64,000 nucleotides of DNA from NCBI RefSeq assembly GCF_002797595.1, contig NZ_PGFE01000001.1, positions 1,239,451 through 1,303,450 of the forward strand. The letters are read 5' to 3'. Position numbers and translations under genes: made by a program. The stretch comes from Sediminihabitans luteus. GTDB taxonomy: Bacteria > Actinomycetota > Actinomycetes > Actinomycetales > Cellulomonadaceae. The notes below the pieces were generated by a model, which was not told the DNA's origin, did not search any database, and worked only from the letters and a program-made list of their open reading frames with translations. Positions 16,765 to 26,693 of this stretch are shown one piece after another (the first letter of the stretch is position 1; each line of letters opens with the position of its first letter).

Positions 16765-17385
16765 CTACGAGCCGCCGCGCTCCGGCGCCCGGCCGACGGG
16801 CTGTGCGGCCCGCAGCAGCGCGAGCGCGGCGTCGGCGGTGCTGCGGGCGAGGTCCTCGTCGAGCCCGCCGGGCCCGGGCAGCAGGGCGCGGGTCAGGATC
16901 GGCCCGACGAGCACGTCGCACACGAACGGCAGGTCGTGCGGCGGCCCGATCTCTCCGCGCGCGACGGCCCGGTCGACCACCCGCACGACCCGCACCCGCC
17001 GCGGGCCCATGAACCCCTCGCCGTACAGGCGCGCGACGTCCAGGTCCGTGCGCACCGACTCGAGGATGCCCGGCAGGTTCCGGTGCAGCAGCGGGTCCGA
17101 GAACATGAGCACCTCACCGCGCTGGAGCTCGAGCACGTCGCCGGCGAGCGACCCCGTGTCCGGGGTGGGCTCGTTGCCGTACCGCGACGAGATGACGGCG
17201 AACGCGAGGTGCGCGACGTTCGGGAAGCGGCGGTAGAACGCCGGACGCGTCGTGCCGATCTCGCTGCACAGACTCTCCACGGTGAGCCGCGAGTAGCCGT
17301 CGGTGCGCATGACTCGCTCGCCCACGCGCAGCAGCGCGTCGGTGATCGCAGGGTCCTGGGGCCGCCCCGGCGGCGACGACGACAT
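16765..17385 (-). CDS. TetR/AcrR-family transcriptional regulator
   Basis: A 206-residue regulator. The N-terminal HTH is canonical (GYSRLTVESLCSEIGTTRPA followed by FYRRFPNVAHLAFAVI); the C-terminal ligand domain matches the TetR_C_11-like group that usually ends with two helices lined by Leu/Ala. The ATG at 17385 (MSSSPPGRPQDP) is the last one before the HTH. It is followed closely by the GyrI-like gene, probably cotranscribed. Ligand unknown. Confidence 0.87.
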   Translation of the reverse strand: MSSSPPGRPQDPAITDALLRVGERVMRTDGYSRLTVESLCSEIGTTRPAFYRRFPNVAHLAFAVISSRYGNEPTPDTGSLAGDVLELQRGEVLMFSDPLLHRNLPGILESVRTDLDVARLYGEGFMGPRRVRVVRVVDRAVARGEIGPPHDLPFVCDVLVGPILTRALLPGPGGLDEDLARSTADAALALLRAAQPVGRAPERGGS

Positions 17386-17601
17386 GCTGGTGACGCTACC
17401 AACGGCACCTGCGCGTCCCCTGCGGCACGCCCGGCACCGCGGCCGCGTCCACCCGTCGGATATTCGATCCACCTCTGTGCGTAATCCGGTAGGCTCGGCC
17501 GAAGTTCCGGGGAGACTCGCGAATCGCACGGCGCGGTCCTGGACGCCGCAGGGGGGCATCCAGGGCGGCGTCCCCCACCCGCGCATCGTGCGCCGGCACG
17601 A

Positions 17602-18285
17602 TCAGTCCGCGGCCTCCGCGAGCGTGAGCCAGCGCTCCTCGAGCACGTACCCGAGCCGTTCGTTCATCCGCACGCTCGCGGCGTTGACCTGCGCACCGCC
17701 CGTACCGAGCACGCGCACGCCCTCGGCGGCGAGCGCGAGCACCGACGCGGCCTTGACCGCGGTCGCGAGACCGTCGCGCCGGTGGTCGGGATGCACCGAC
17801 GTGAACTCGGTCTCGGCGCGCTCTCCCTCGCGTCGGACGCCGGTCACCGCGGTCAGCGCCGGGACCGGCCTCGGCGCGGACGACGTCCACCGGGCATCCT
17901 CCGCACCGGGACCGTCGGGACGGGCGCCCGAACCCCCGCCGTGGGCCGCGCGGGCGCCGAAGAACCGCACGCCGTCGCGCACGAGCGCGGCGACGTCGTC
18001 CGCGCCCAGGAGGGTGTGCGGGGTCGCAGGGGTCTGCGGGTAGTCGGGGTGGGTGAGCGCCTCGAGCGCGGCGACCTCGTCGGGCACGTCGTCACCCGTG
18101 AGCTCCTCGACGACGACGCCCGCGGCCACGGCACGGGCGAGTGCGGCACGCGCGGGGTCGAGGTCGGCGTCGGACCGGAGGCGCAGTCGCGCACCCCAGG
18201 ACTCGGCGACCACGACCCAGCCGTCGGCGAGGAGGCTCGGGACGCGGGGGTCGGTCGACGGCAGGACGATCGGTGCGGTGGCCAC
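17602..18285 (-). CDS. GNAT-family N-acetyltransferase
   Basis: A 227-residue acetyltransferase. The acetyl-CoA-binding motif A is seen as FTSVHPDHRRDGLATAVKAA (Q/RxxGxG/A type), followed by VNAASVRMNERLGYVLEERW, the usual beta6/alpha4 end of GNAT proteins. Between strands 3 and 4 there is a Gly/Pro-rich insertion (about residues 115-150) not typical of the family. The GTG at 18285 is chosen for length; no strong ribosome binding site is seen. Substrate unknown. Confidence 0.8.
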   Translation of the reverse strand: MATAPIVLPSTDPRVPSLLADGWVVVAESWGARLRLRSDADLDPARAALARAVAAGVVVEELTGDDVPDEVAALEALTHPDYPQTPATPHTLLGADDVAALVRDGVRFFGARAAHGGGSGARPDGPGAEDARWTSSAPRPVPALTAVTGVRREGERAETEFTSVHPDHRRDGLATAVKAASVLALAAEGVRVLGTGGAQVNAASVRMNERLGYVLEERWLTLAEAAD

Positions 18286-18388
18286 CGCACCATCATCGCG
18301 CGAGCAACGCGCAGGGCCGGCGACGTCCCGTGGCGCGTGGGCGCACCGTCCGCGCCCCCGGGGCCACGGGGCCACGGGGCCACGGACG

Positions 18389-19573
18389 TCAGGCCGCGCG
18401 CGCCGTCGGCCCGAACCGCAGGAACGCGACCGCGACCACGATCCCCGCGACGAGGAACACGACCCACGGCCACGTGCCCGCCGGGCCGGGCGACGCGGCG
18501 GCGGTGTACAGCAGGCCGCCGACGGTGCTGCCCACGATCCCGCCGAGCGCCTGCGCGAGGCCGAGGGCCCCGAAGTAGGAGGCCACGGCCCCGCCGTCGG
18601 CGAGGTCGGAGACGACCGCGTTCATGACGGGCTGCGAGAGCATCTGCCCGACCGTGAAGACCAGGACGCCGACGAGCAGCCCCGCGACCGAGTCCCACAG
18701 GCCCATCGTCGCGACGCCCGCCCCGAGCGCGAGCCCGCCGAGCGCGAGGATCCGGTGCGGCTCGAGGTGGCGCGACGCGAACCCCGTCAGCGGCAGCATC
18801 ACGACGACCATGAACACCGCGGCGGCCGTGTACACGAGGCCGACGCCGACCGATCCGGGCAGCACCGCGGCCGCCCGCACGGGCACCACGAGGTACAGCT
18901 GGGACACGAGGAACCACAGCATCGCGGCCCGGGCGCAGAACCGGACGAACGTGCGGTCGCGCAGCGCGGCCCCGAGCCGCGCCCGCTCGACGCCCGGCGG
19001 GGCGAGGTCGCCCGGCAGCCCGACGACCGTGACGACGAACGCCCCGACGAACAGCGCGGCCGAGCCGAACGCGACCCACCGGAAGTCGACGCCGGCGAGC
19101 AGGCCGCCGACCATGGGCCCGACCACGAACCCGAGGTTCGAGAACAGCTCACGGGTCGAGTACACGCGCACCGAGTCGTGCCCGGCCGCGAGCGCCGTGT
19201 ACGCGGCGTAGCTCGCCGGGTGGAACAGTGCGCCGCCGAGCCCGGCGAGCACGGAGCCGAGCACGAGCCACGGGACGCTCACGCCCGAGCCGAGCACCGC
19301 GAACCCGGCGGCGCGCACGAGCACGCCGCCCGCGATGGCCCGCCGGTAGCCGATCCTGTCGGCGACCCACCCGGACAACGGCATGACGCCGTTCTGCGCG
19401 GCCGACCGCAGGGCTGCGAGCGCCCCGACGACCGCCACGGTGAGCCCGAGGTCCTGCAGAAAGTGGTAGGCGAGCAGGGGCACGAGCATGTAGAACCCGA
19501 CCGCCATCGTGAGCGTGTCGGCGTACAGCACCCACAGCGCGCCACGCCCCGGCGGCCTGCCGCGCGCCGTCAC
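18389..19573 (-). CDS. MFS transporter, last gene of the carbohydrate operon
   Basis: A 394-residue, twelve-helix major facilitator protein. The A-motif is GWVADRIGYRRAI after helix 2 and a related RHLEPHRI loop follows helix 8. It resembles sugar-efflux and drug-type MFS proteins and has no specific sugar-porter signature. The GTG start overlaps the stop of the DUF624 gene (GTGA), placing it at the end of the run of coupled genes from 24711 down. It may move oligosaccharides or act as a safety exporter; this is inferred from position. Confidence 0.8.
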   Translation of the reverse strand: MTARGRPPGRGALWVLYADTLTMAVGFYMLVPLLAYHFLQDLGLTVAVVGALAALRSAAQNGVMPLSGWVADRIGYRRAIAGGVLVRAAGFAVLGSGVSVPWLVLGSVLAGLGGALFHPASYAAYTALAAGHDSVRVYSTRELFSNLGFVVGPMVGGLLAGVDFRWVAFGSAALFVGAFVVTVVGLPGDLAPPGVERARLGAALRDRTFVRFCARAAMLWFLVSQLYLVVPVRAAAVLPGSVGVGLVYTAAAVFMVVVMLPLTGFASRHLEPHRILALGGLALGAGVATMGLWDSVAGLLVGVLVFTVGQMLSQPVMNAVVSDLADGGAVASYFGALGLAQALGGIVGSTVGGLLYTAAASPGPAGTWPWVVFLVAGIVVAVAFLRFGPTARAA

Positions 19574-20211
19574 CCGGCGGTGCTCGCCCTCGGCCACGCG
19601 CGCAGCGCGAGGTCGAGCGGCAGGGACATCAGGAAGAACGGTGCGAGGGTCGGCAGGGCGACGCACGTCGCGGCGACGAGCCCGCCGAGCGCGAGCGTCC
19701 CGACGACGCGCAGCGGCCGGCGTGCCGCGAGCCCGGCGGCGCCGCGCAACCACGTGCGGACGTCGCCGTCCGGGTCGCCCGCCACGGCGACGGGCACCAG
19801 CAGCAGGACGAGCGCGACGACGCACACGACGGGCACGGTCGCGCCGCCGAGCACCACGGCCGCACCGGCCGACGGCGTCGAGAGCTGCGCCACGAGGAAC
19901 AGCACGTCCACGGTCAGCAGGACCAGCGCGACGCCGACGAGTACGCCCGTGCGCCACGTGCGCCGCCACGTCGCGCGCAGCTCGCGCACGACGTTCGTCG
20001 CGACCGCGTCGTCCCCGTCGTCCTGCCACCGGGCGAGCGCACGGGCGAGGGCGACCGCGGCGGGGAACGCCGTCACGAGGGGTACCGCGACCAGGAACGC
20101 GACGACCCCGGCGAGCGCCAGGTTCGCGGGGTAGCCCAGGACCCGCAGGGCCGTGCCCTCCCAGCCCCCGCCCCGGCGCTCGCGCGGCCTCGCCGCCACG
20201 GCCGACCTCAC
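19570..20211 (-). CDS. DUF624 (YesL-like) membrane protein
   Basis: A 213-residue protein with five to six hydrophobic segments, including NLALAGVVAFLVAVPLVTAF and VPVVCVVALVLLLVPVAVAG. YesL-type DUF624 proteins are regularly encoded beside sugar ABC importers and polysaccharide lyases, for example in the rhamnogalacturonan locus of Bacillus, but have no proven activity. The GTG start overlaps the upstream stop by 4 nt (GTGA), and the downstream MFS start overlaps this stop, so the three are read as one unit. Confidence 0.75.
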   Translation of the reverse strand: MRSAVAARPRERRGGGWEGTALRVLGYPANLALAGVVAFLVAVPLVTAFPAAVALARALARWQDDGDDAVATNVVRELRATWRRTWRTGVLVGVALVLLTVDVLFLVAQLSTPSAGAAVVLGGATVPVVCVVALVLLLVPVAVAGDPDGDVRTWLRGAAGLAARRPLRVVGTLALGGLVAATCVALPTLAPFFLMSLPLDLALRAWPRASTAG

Positions 20212-22190
20212 GCCCGCGCGCCCGAGACGGCGGCCGTCACGACGCGACCGGCGAAGCCCGGTCCCGTCGTGCGACCGTCGACGTCGTCCTCGACGGGCTC
20301 GAGGCTCAGCTCGACCTCCTCGGTCGTGCCGCCGCGCGTGATGCGCACGACGACCCCGCCGTCGGTCTCGTGCGTCGTGATCTCCGCCGGATCGAGGTCG
20401 TCCCACGCCCGCGGCTCGAGCACCGTCAGGAAGCGCGTGGTGCTCGTCGGGGCGCTCGTGCGCCGGATCGTGTGCTGGACCTTCTCGATCGCGAGGCTCG
20501 GCGTCGACGACGTCGGGTTGGCGTGCACCGGGGTCGGGTGCACCAGGACGTCGTCCACGTCGTCGAGCGCGGTCACGCGCATCGACCCGCTGCCGGCCTC
20601 CGCGAGCCACCGGCCCGCCCCGTCCGGCCGCGCCGGGTTCTCGGTCTGCAGCAGCCACGTCCACGCGCGCGGCGAGGTCGCTCGCAGGTCGTCGAGCACG
20701 ACGAGCGACCCGCCCGGGGTCAGCACCACGTGCCGGCGCGCCCGCGTGACGCCCAGGTCGCGGTCGTACATCGCGGACGTCTCGCTGACCGCGTGCACCC
20801 AGCCGTCCGCGAGGGTCGTGGTCACCACGTGCGCCTCGTACTCGTGCGCCAGGTTCTCGAACACGTGGTAGCGGTCCTCGTTGACGAACCCGTGCCCGTC
20901 GACCAGCACCGCGTTGTGGTGCTCGGTCCGCTTGCGCGACGAGTACCCCTCGTCGAGCGCCAGGTACGCGCCGTGCCCGAGCAGCACGAACGTGCCCGCG
21001 TCCGGGTGATGGTGCCCCGCGTTCAGGGTCGTCCACCCCGTCTCGCGCGCGATCCGGTGCGACGTCTCCCAGGCCTTGTGCCCACCGCCCGGCGACGCCT
21101 TGAACGACACCATGACCGCGTCCGCCTCCCAGGACGTGCGCCCCACGACCAGCCCGAGGTCAGCGAAGTACCGGCTCGTCGGGAGCTCCTGCGGGCCCTG
21201 CGACGGGGCCGTCGGGTCGAACCACAGCAGCTCCTGGTACGCCTCGGCCCGCACGCCCGGCCGCACGCCGCTCTCGTACGCCTCGCGCCAGAAGAACTCC
21301 CCCGCGACCTTGTCGGCCAACCACTGGCACTGCGGGATCCGGTACTCCGACGCGAGCTTGTAGTACATCGCGACCGGGTGGCCGCTGCGCCGGTCGTGGC
21401 AGTCCCCGTGGTCGACGATCCGTTCCATGTCGGGCGCCGCCTGGTACAGCCGGTACCAGAACGTCTCCCGCAGGTAGTCGCTCGTCGCGAACCAGTCGAT
21501 CCCCTCCTGCGCCTTGAGCACGTCGAGGTACGACACGAGCCACGGCACCCCGTACCGCCAGTACACGACGCCCTCGTTGTTCGACCCGTCCTCGGGCAGC
21601 ATCTCGAGGACCGTGCGGAAGTTCCCCTTGGCCCGCTCCGTCCAGCCCCGCGCCGCCGGGTGCTCCGCCTGCACCGCGTAGCCCGCCGTCGCGAGCCCCG
21701 CGTAGCAGATCCAGTTGTGGTTCTGCCAGTACGACGACGACCACCAGCCGCCCTCGGACTCGACCGCGAACTCGTACAGCCGCGTGCCCTGCAGCACGAG
21801 CTTGTCGCGCAGCGCCGCCCGCTCGTCCGCCTCGAGCGCGTCGCCCGCCCACGAGTACGCCAGCCCCAGACCGTGCAGCAACCAGCCCGCGTCGAGGTCG
21901 TGGTCGGGCATGTTCGCCCGGCCCCAGTGCGGGAACGACACCGCGGTCGCGACCCAGCGGCGCAGCTCGTCCAGGTAGTGCTGCTGCCCCGTCAGCCGGT
22001 GCGCCAGCGCCAGGTTCGCCGACGCCGCACCGATGTACGTGATCGACGCGAGCGGGTGCTCCTCGGGCAGCGCGATCGTGCGGTACCGCTCGCACTCGTC
22101 GAGCAGACGCCGGAACTGCGGCGCGCGCACGTCGTGCACCTCGGCACGCAGCGTGTCCTCGCGGTCGGCGATGAGCAGGGGGTCGGTCAT
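20208..22190 (-). CDS. Heparinase II/III-type polysaccharide lyase (first of two)
   Basis: A 660-residue intracellular protein with no signal peptide. The N-terminal half is an alpha/alpha toroid rich in Trp/Tyr/His (WWSSSYWQNHNWICYAGLA, NNEGVVYWRYGVPWLVSYLD, IVDHGDCHDR); the C-terminal half is the heparinase-like beta-sheet domain (NAGHHHPDAGTFVLLGHG). The fold is shared by lyases acting on heparin, alginate oligomers and other uronates. Lack of a signal peptide suggests it cleaves imported oligosaccharides, as oligo-lyases do. The start overlaps the upstream gene (ATGA). Exact substrate not readable. Confidence 0.8.
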   Translation of the reverse strand: MTDPLLIADREDTLRAEVHDVRAPQFRRLLDECERYRTIALPEEHPLASITYIGAASANLALAHRLTGQQHYLDELRRWVATAVSFPHWGRANMPDHDLDAGWLLHGLGLAYSWAGDALEADERAALRDKLVLQGTRLYEFAVESEGGWWSSSYWQNHNWICYAGLATAGYAVQAEHPAARGWTERAKGNFRTVLEMLPEDGSNNEGVVYWRYGVPWLVSYLDVLKAQEGIDWFATSDYLRETFWYRLYQAAPDMERIVDHGDCHDRRSGHPVAMYYKLASEYRIPQCQWLADKVAGEFFWREAYESGVRPGVRAEAYQELLWFDPTAPSQGPQELPTSRYFADLGLVVGRTSWEADAVMVSFKASPGGGHKAWETSHRIARETGWTTLNAGHHHPDAGTFVLLGHGAYLALDEGYSSRKRTEHHNAVLVDGHGFVNEDRYHVFENLAHEYEAHVVTTTLADGWVHAVSETSAMYDRDLGVTRARRHVVLTPGGSLVVLDDLRATSPRAWTWLLQTENPARPDGAGRWLAEAGSGSMRVTALDDVDDVLVHPTPVHANPTSSTPSLAIEKVQHTIRRTSAPTSTTRFLTVLEPRAWDDLDPAEITTHETDGGVVVRITRGGTTEEVELSLEPVEDDVDGRTTGPGFAGRVVTAAVSGARA

Positions 22191-23950
22191 GGTGCCACCT
22201 CGATCGTGGTGACCCCGTCAGGGGTCGTCAGCCGGAACGTCGCGCCGCCCTCGGGCGCGACGGAGATCTGCACGGCCCGCGGCGGGCGCGGACCGTGGTG
22301 GTACAGCGACGCCAGGACGACGCGCGACCCGCGGGCCGCCCAGTCGACCACGGTCCGCGCCGCCGCCGGGTCGTGCGACGGACCACGGCCCGGCGCCGCG
22401 ACCATCGCCGCCGCGACCGACGCCCCGTGGAACCCGTGCAGCGTCGCGCCGTCCGCGGCCGTCCAGGTGGTCTCGGCACCCTCGCCCACCACCCGCACCG
22501 CCAGGTCGACCGCCGGACGCAGCCCCAGCGTCACGTCCCGCTCCTCGTCGCAGTCCACCGCGACCACGTCGAGCAGGCACCCCGGAGCCAGCCGCAGCGT
22601 CCGCCGCAGCCGCACCCCCGGGCGCACCTCGGCGCTCGCGGTCACGTGCCCCGCGCGCGCGTCCCAGCGCTCGACGCGGCCCGTGGTCTCGACCTGGTCG
22701 AGCCCGTCCACGCGCACCGTGGGGTGCGCGAGCGTGCGCGCGTAGTACCCGTGCCGCAGCGGGCTCGCGTACGGCGGGACGCCGGGCGCGGGCTGCCACG
22801 CGGCCGCCCCGTAGAGGTACACCGCGAGCTTGTCGAGGTGCCCGTGCGAGCCGCCGTGCGGCCCCGCGTCGAGCACCGCCTGGAACGTGTCGTCCTCGTC
22901 GCGCAGGACGGCGTACCCGACCTCCTCGAAGAGCACGCTGCCCCGGGCCGGGGCGGGCGAGGCCACCGGCCCGCCGGGGAACCAGCCGTCGAGCAGCCGC
23001 TCGAGACCGTCGTCGTCGGCGCCGAGGCGCTCGCGCGCGAAGCGCTCGACCGCGTCGAGGCCCGGGTCCGTCACGAACCCGCGGGCGAGCGCCGCGATCT
23101 CGAGGACCTCCCGGTGCATGGGCGCCCGGTCGTACGGTCCGTCGTGCAGCGCGGGCAGGCGGCCGTCCGGGGCCGCGACCTCGGCCAGCACGCGCACCAT
23201 CGCCGCGATCCGGCGGGCGGGCTCGGCGGGCAGGGCCGACGGGTCGGCACCGCGCAGCGCGAGCAGGTACGCCCGCAGGACGAACAGGTGATAGTACGTC
23301 GAACCCTCCCACTCCCACCCGTCGTCGCCGACCGCGAGGCCGACGTGCCGCAGCACGCGCGACCACCAGGTCTGGACGACCCCGGGGGACGCGCCGAGGG
23401 CCTGCGCGACGAGCGCGCCCGCGGCGCCGAGCCACGCGGTGTAGTTGTTGCGCTCGTCGTCGCGGTCGTGCACGAGGATCGTGTAGGCCTCGTCGAGGGT
23501 GGTCAGGAGGTCGGCGAGCATCGACGTGACGCCATCGACGTTCTCGCGGCCCAGGACGAGCACGGCGTCGGCGATCTGCACGGCCCACTGCGCCTCGGTC
23601 AGCGCCTGCGCGAACAGCCGGCCGCGGAGCATCCACGGCTCGGCGGCGTCGTTCCAGCCCGGGCCGACGGCCTGCGCGTAGACCGCGGCGTAGTCGGCGA
23701 GGAGCTTGAGCGCGTGCTCGCGGTCCGCGGTCGAGCCGGTCGCGGCCGCCCGCCGGGCGAGCAGCCGCACCTGCCGGGCGCACGCCTGGTGCTCGAGCAC
23801 CACGCGCGCCGCGTCGTACCGCGGCCCCACGACGGCGCAGCCCCGGGCGCACCGGTGCGCGCCGCCGTCGGGTCCGACGAGCTCGGTGCCGTGGGTCGGG
23901 CAGACGTAGTCGTGCCACCACCCGCCGAGCGCGGTGGGGACGTCGGTCAT
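22187..23950 (-). CDS. Heparinase II/III-type protein (second of two)
   Basis: A 587-residue relative of the downstream lyase. It begins with a possible zinc knuckle (YVCPTHGTELVGPDGGAHRC and RGC), then the helical toroid, then the heparinase II/III beta domain with the hallmark DAGPHGGSHGHLDKLAVYLY, which holds the His residues of the active site. There is no signal peptide. Two different heparinase-type enzymes in one operon fit stepwise breakdown of a uronate-containing polysaccharide. The ATG overlaps the SDR stop (ATGA). Confidence 0.82.
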   Translation of the reverse strand: MTDVPTALGGWWHDYVCPTHGTELVGPDGGAHRCARGCAVVGPRYDAARVVLEHQACARQVRLLARRAAATGSTADREHALKLLADYAAVYAQAVGPGWNDAAEPWMLRGRLFAQALTEAQWAVQIADAVLVLGRENVDGVTSMLADLLTTLDEAYTILVHDRDDERNNYTAWLGAAGALVAQALGASPGVVQTWWSRVLRHVGLAVGDDGWEWEGSTYYHLFVLRAYLLALRGADPSALPAEPARRIAAMVRVLAEVAAPDGRLPALHDGPYDRAPMHREVLEIAALARGFVTDPGLDAVERFARERLGADDDGLERLLDGWFPGGPVASPAPARGSVLFEEVGYAVLRDEDDTFQAVLDAGPHGGSHGHLDKLAVYLYGAAAWQPAPGVPPYASPLRHGYYARTLAHPTVRVDGLDQVETTGRVERWDARAGHVTASAEVRPGVRLRRTLRLAPGCLLDVVAVDCDEERDVTLGLRPAVDLAVRVVGEGAETTWTAADGATLHGFHGASVAAAMVAAPGRGPSHDPAAARTVVDWAARGSRVVLASLYHHGPRPPRAVQISVAPEGGATFRLTTPDGVTTIEVAP

Positions 23951-24711
23951 CGGAAGTTCAGCCCGCCGTTGACGTCCATGACCTGCCCCGTGAGGTACCC
24001 CGCGGCGTCCGACGCGAGGAAGGTCGTGACCGCGGCGACGTCGTCCACGGTCCCGGCCCGCCCGAGCGGGATGCCCGCGACGATGCCGGCCTGCGCCTCG
24101 CGCGGCGTGAAGGTGTCGTGGAACGGGGTGTCGCCGATGAACCCCGGCGCGAGCGCGTTCACGGTCACGCCGTCGCCCGCGAGCTCCTTGGCGAGCCCGC
24201 GCGTGAACCCGACGACGCCCGCCTTGGCCGCGGCGTACGCGACCGAGCCCGCGCCGCCGCCGTTCTCGGCGGCGAGCGACGCCATCGTGACGACGCGGCC
24301 CGCGGGGCTCGCGACCAGGTGCGGGATCGCCGCACGCGTGACGTAGAACGCGCTCGAGACGTTGACGCCCCAGACCTTGGCCCAGTGCTCGTCCGACATC
24401 TCGGCGATCGTCGCACGGCCGACCAGGTGGCCGGCGTTGTTGACGACGACGTCGAGGCCACCGAGCTCGGCGACCGCCAGGTCGACCACGCGGGTCGCGG
24501 CCGAGGCCTCGGTCAGGTCGCCCTGGACGGCGACCGCGCGGCGTCCGAGGCCGCGGATCTTGTCGACGACGGACTCGGCCGCGTCGACGCTGTGCGCGTA
24601 GTGGACGGCCACGTCGGCGCCCGCCTCGGCGAGGGCGATCGCGATGCCGGCGCCGATGCCGTGCCCACCGCCCGTGACGAGTGCGCGGCGTCCGTTGAGA
24701 TCCTGCTGCAT
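23947..24711 (-). CDS. SDR-family oxidoreductase
   Basis: A 254-residue classical short-chain dehydrogenase. The cofactor motif is TGGGHGIGAGI, with NNAG, the catalytic Tyr-x3-Lys in YAAAKAGVV and a downstream PGFIGDTP loop. In uronate loci such enzymes reduce an unsaturated-uronate-derived keto sugar to 2-keto-3-deoxygluconate, and a kinase for that product is encoded at 30.2 kb; this role is inferred from context. It begins the coupled run of genes down to 18389 and sits 31 nt after the ABC permease gene. Confidence 0.85.
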   Translation of the reverse strand: MQQDLNGRRALVTGGGHGIGAGIAIALAEAGADVAVHYAHSVDAAESVVDKIRGLGRRAVAVQGDLTEASAATRVVDLAVAELGGLDVVVNNAGHLVGRATIAEMSDEHWAKVWGVNVSSAFYVTRAAIPHLVASPAGRVVTMASLAAENGGGAGSVAYAAAKAGVVGFTRGLAKELAGDGVTVNALAPGFIGDTPFHDTFTPREAQAGIVAGIPLGRAGTVDDVAAVTTFLASDAAGYLTGQVMDVNGGLNFR

Positions 24712-24742
24712 GGTTCCTCTTTCGTTGAGGGGCGAGCGGGTG

Positions 24743-25681
24743 CTACTTGATGCCCGAGCTCGTGAATCCCTGGATGAAGTACTTCTGCGCCGCGACGAAC
24801 AGCACCACCATGGGCACGGTCGCGAGCGTCGTTCCGGCCATGAGGTAGTGCCAGGAGGTGTTGTCGAGCTGCTGGAACACCGCGAGCCCGACCTGGATCA
24901 CGCGGAGGTTCTCGGTCGTGGTCACCAGGAGCGGCCACAGGAAGTTGTTCCAGCTCTCCTGGAAGGTCAGCAGGCCGACCGTCGCGATCGCCGGCTTGAT
25001 AAGCGGCGTGTAGATCTGCAGGAAGATGCGGAACTCGCCGAGACCGTCGAGCCGGGCCGCCTCCTCGAGCTCCTTGGGGAGCGAGAGGTAGAACTGACGG
25101 AACAGGAAGATCGAGGTCGCGCTCAGGCCGCCGGGGATGATCAGCGCCCACCACGTGTTGAGCCATCCCGTGCCGCCCTGGCCGAGGATGTCGTTGCCGC
25201 CGAACAGCGGCATGAACTTCACGATCAGGAACTGCGGGACGATCTTGGTGTAGGTCGGGATCATGAGCATCGCGACGAGCGTGAGGAACACGATCTCGCG
25301 TCCCCGGAACCGGATCCGGGCGAGCGCGTAGCCCGCCATCGAGCCGACCACGAGCGTGATCAGGGTGTGCCCGGTCGCGATGATGAAGCTGTTGCGGAAG
25401 TACAGGCCGAACGGTGCGGCGTCGAGCGCGTCCGCGTAGTTCGACCAGTGCCACTCCTGCGGGAAGAACGTCGGCGGGTACTGCGCGAGCTCCGCGGGCG
25501 ACTTCACGGACGTGAAGATCATCCAGACGAACGGGATGATCATGGTCACCGCGCCGAGCATGAGCGCGACGTGCAGCAGCACCTTGTTGCGGGTGCGTGC
25601 CACGGGGCGGTGCTTGCGGGGCGGCGGCCCCGCGGGCCTCACGTCGTCGGCGGGCGTGATCGCTGGGGTCAGGAGAGCCAT
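24743..25681 (-). CDS. Carbohydrate ABC transporter permease (MalG type)
   Basis: A 312-residue inner permease subunit with six membrane segments and the EAA loop (ELEEAARLDGLGEFRIFLQI) that contacts the ATPase. The ending FIQGFTSSGIK is typical of CUT1 MalG proteins. The start overlaps the stop of the MalF-type gene by one base (TGATG). No ATPase gene is in this locus, so a shared MsiK-type ATPase encoded elsewhere probably energises transport, as is usual in actinobacteria. Confidence 0.92.
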   Translation of the reverse strand: MALLTPAITPADDVRPAGPPPRKHRPVARTRNKVLLHVALMLGAVTMIIPFVWMIFTSVKSPAELAQYPPTFFPQEWHWSNYADALDAAPFGLYFRNSFIIATGHTLITLVVGSMAGYALARIRFRGREIVFLTLVAMLMIPTYTKIVPQFLIVKFMPLFGGNDILGQGGTGWLNTWWALIIPGGLSATSIFLFRQFYLSLPKELEEAARLDGLGEFRIFLQIYTPLIKPAIATVGLLTFQESWNNFLWPLLVTTTENLRVIQVGLAVFQQLDNTSWHYLMAGTTLATVPMVVLFVAAQKYFIQGFTSSGIK

Positions 25682-26622
25682 CAGCTGTCCTCTCGGGTGG
25701 CGCGTCGTCCGACGAGCGTCATGAACAGCAGGAAGAAGAAGAGCACGACGGACTGCGCGGAGGCCATGCCCATGCGGAACTCCTCGAAGGCCGAGCGGTA
25801 GACCTCGTAGGTCATCATCGTGGTCGCGTTCGCGGGACCGCCGTCGGTGAGGACGTAGATCTGGTCGAACACCTGGAACGCGTTGATGATCGAGATCACG
25901 AGGACGAAGAACGTGGCCGGCTTGAGCATCGGGACCGTGATCGCGAAGAACTTGCGGACGGTCGAGGCGCCGTCGACCGACGCCGCCTCGTAGAGGCTCT
26001 CGTCGACGTTCTGGAGCGCCGCGATGTAGATCAGCATCTTGATGCCGATGCCCTGCCACGCACCCACGAGGATCACGGACCACAGCGCCCAGTCCGGGTC
26101 GGCGAGCCACGCCTGACCGGGGATCCCGAACACCCCGAGGAACGCGTTGAGCAGGCCCTGCTGGGGGTTGAAGATCCACAGCCAGACCATCGCGATGGCG
26201 ACGGTCGCGGTGACCTGCGGCAGGAAGAACGCGGTGCGGTACCACTTCTGCAGCCGCAGGCCCTGGTTCAGCGCGACCGCGATCACGAGCGCGATGAACA
26301 TCGAGACCGGCACGGTCCAGAAGGTGTACTGGATGGTGTTCCACGTGGCCTTGCGGAACACCGGGTCCTGCACGATCTCGACGTAGTTGTCGAGGCCGAT
26401 CCACCGCGGCGGCGAGAAGACGTTGTAGTCGGTGAAGCCGAGGGCGAAGGTGGCGACCACGGGGATCGCCGTCCACAGCCCGATGTGCAGGAGCGCGGGG
26501 AGCACCATCAGCCAGCCCGAACGGCGCAGCTTGCGCTCGGCGGGCGAGTGGGTGCGCTTGGGCGGCCGGACGGGAGCCGGGAGGACCTGCGTCGGTCCGG
26601 CCGGGGTCTCGGTGCGTGACAT
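25681..26622 (-). CDS. Carbohydrate ABC transporter permease (MalF type)
   Basis: A 313-residue CUT1 permease. The N-terminal tail is Pro/basic, followed by six membrane segments and the EAA loop (NVDESLYEAASVDGASTVRK). The periplasmic loop after helix 1 (FNVFSPPRWIGLDNYVEI-type sequence, here FTDYNVFSPPRWIGLDNYVE) is characteristic. The ATG at 26622 follows AGGTAGGAACCCC. It forms the membrane channel with the adjacent MalG-type protein. Confidence 0.92.
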   Translation of the reverse strand: MSRTETPAGPTQVLPAPVRPPKRTHSPAERKLRRSGWLMVLPALLHIGLWTAIPVVATFALGFTDYNVFSPPRWIGLDNYVEIVQDPVFRKATWNTIQYTFWTVPVSMFIALVIAVALNQGLRLQKWYRTAFFLPQVTATVAIAMVWLWIFNPQQGLLNAFLGVFGIPGQAWLADPDWALWSVILVGAWQGIGIKMLIYIAALQNVDESLYEAASVDGASTVRKFFAITVPMLKPATFFVLVISIINAFQVFDQIYVLTDGGPANATTMMTYEVYRSAFEEFRMGMASAQSVVLFFFLLFMTLVGRRATREDS

Positions 26623-26693
26623 GGGGTTCCTACCTCTTTCCGGGAACGTCGGGCCCGCGTGCGGCGGGCCCGACGCTCCGACCGGTGGGTGCG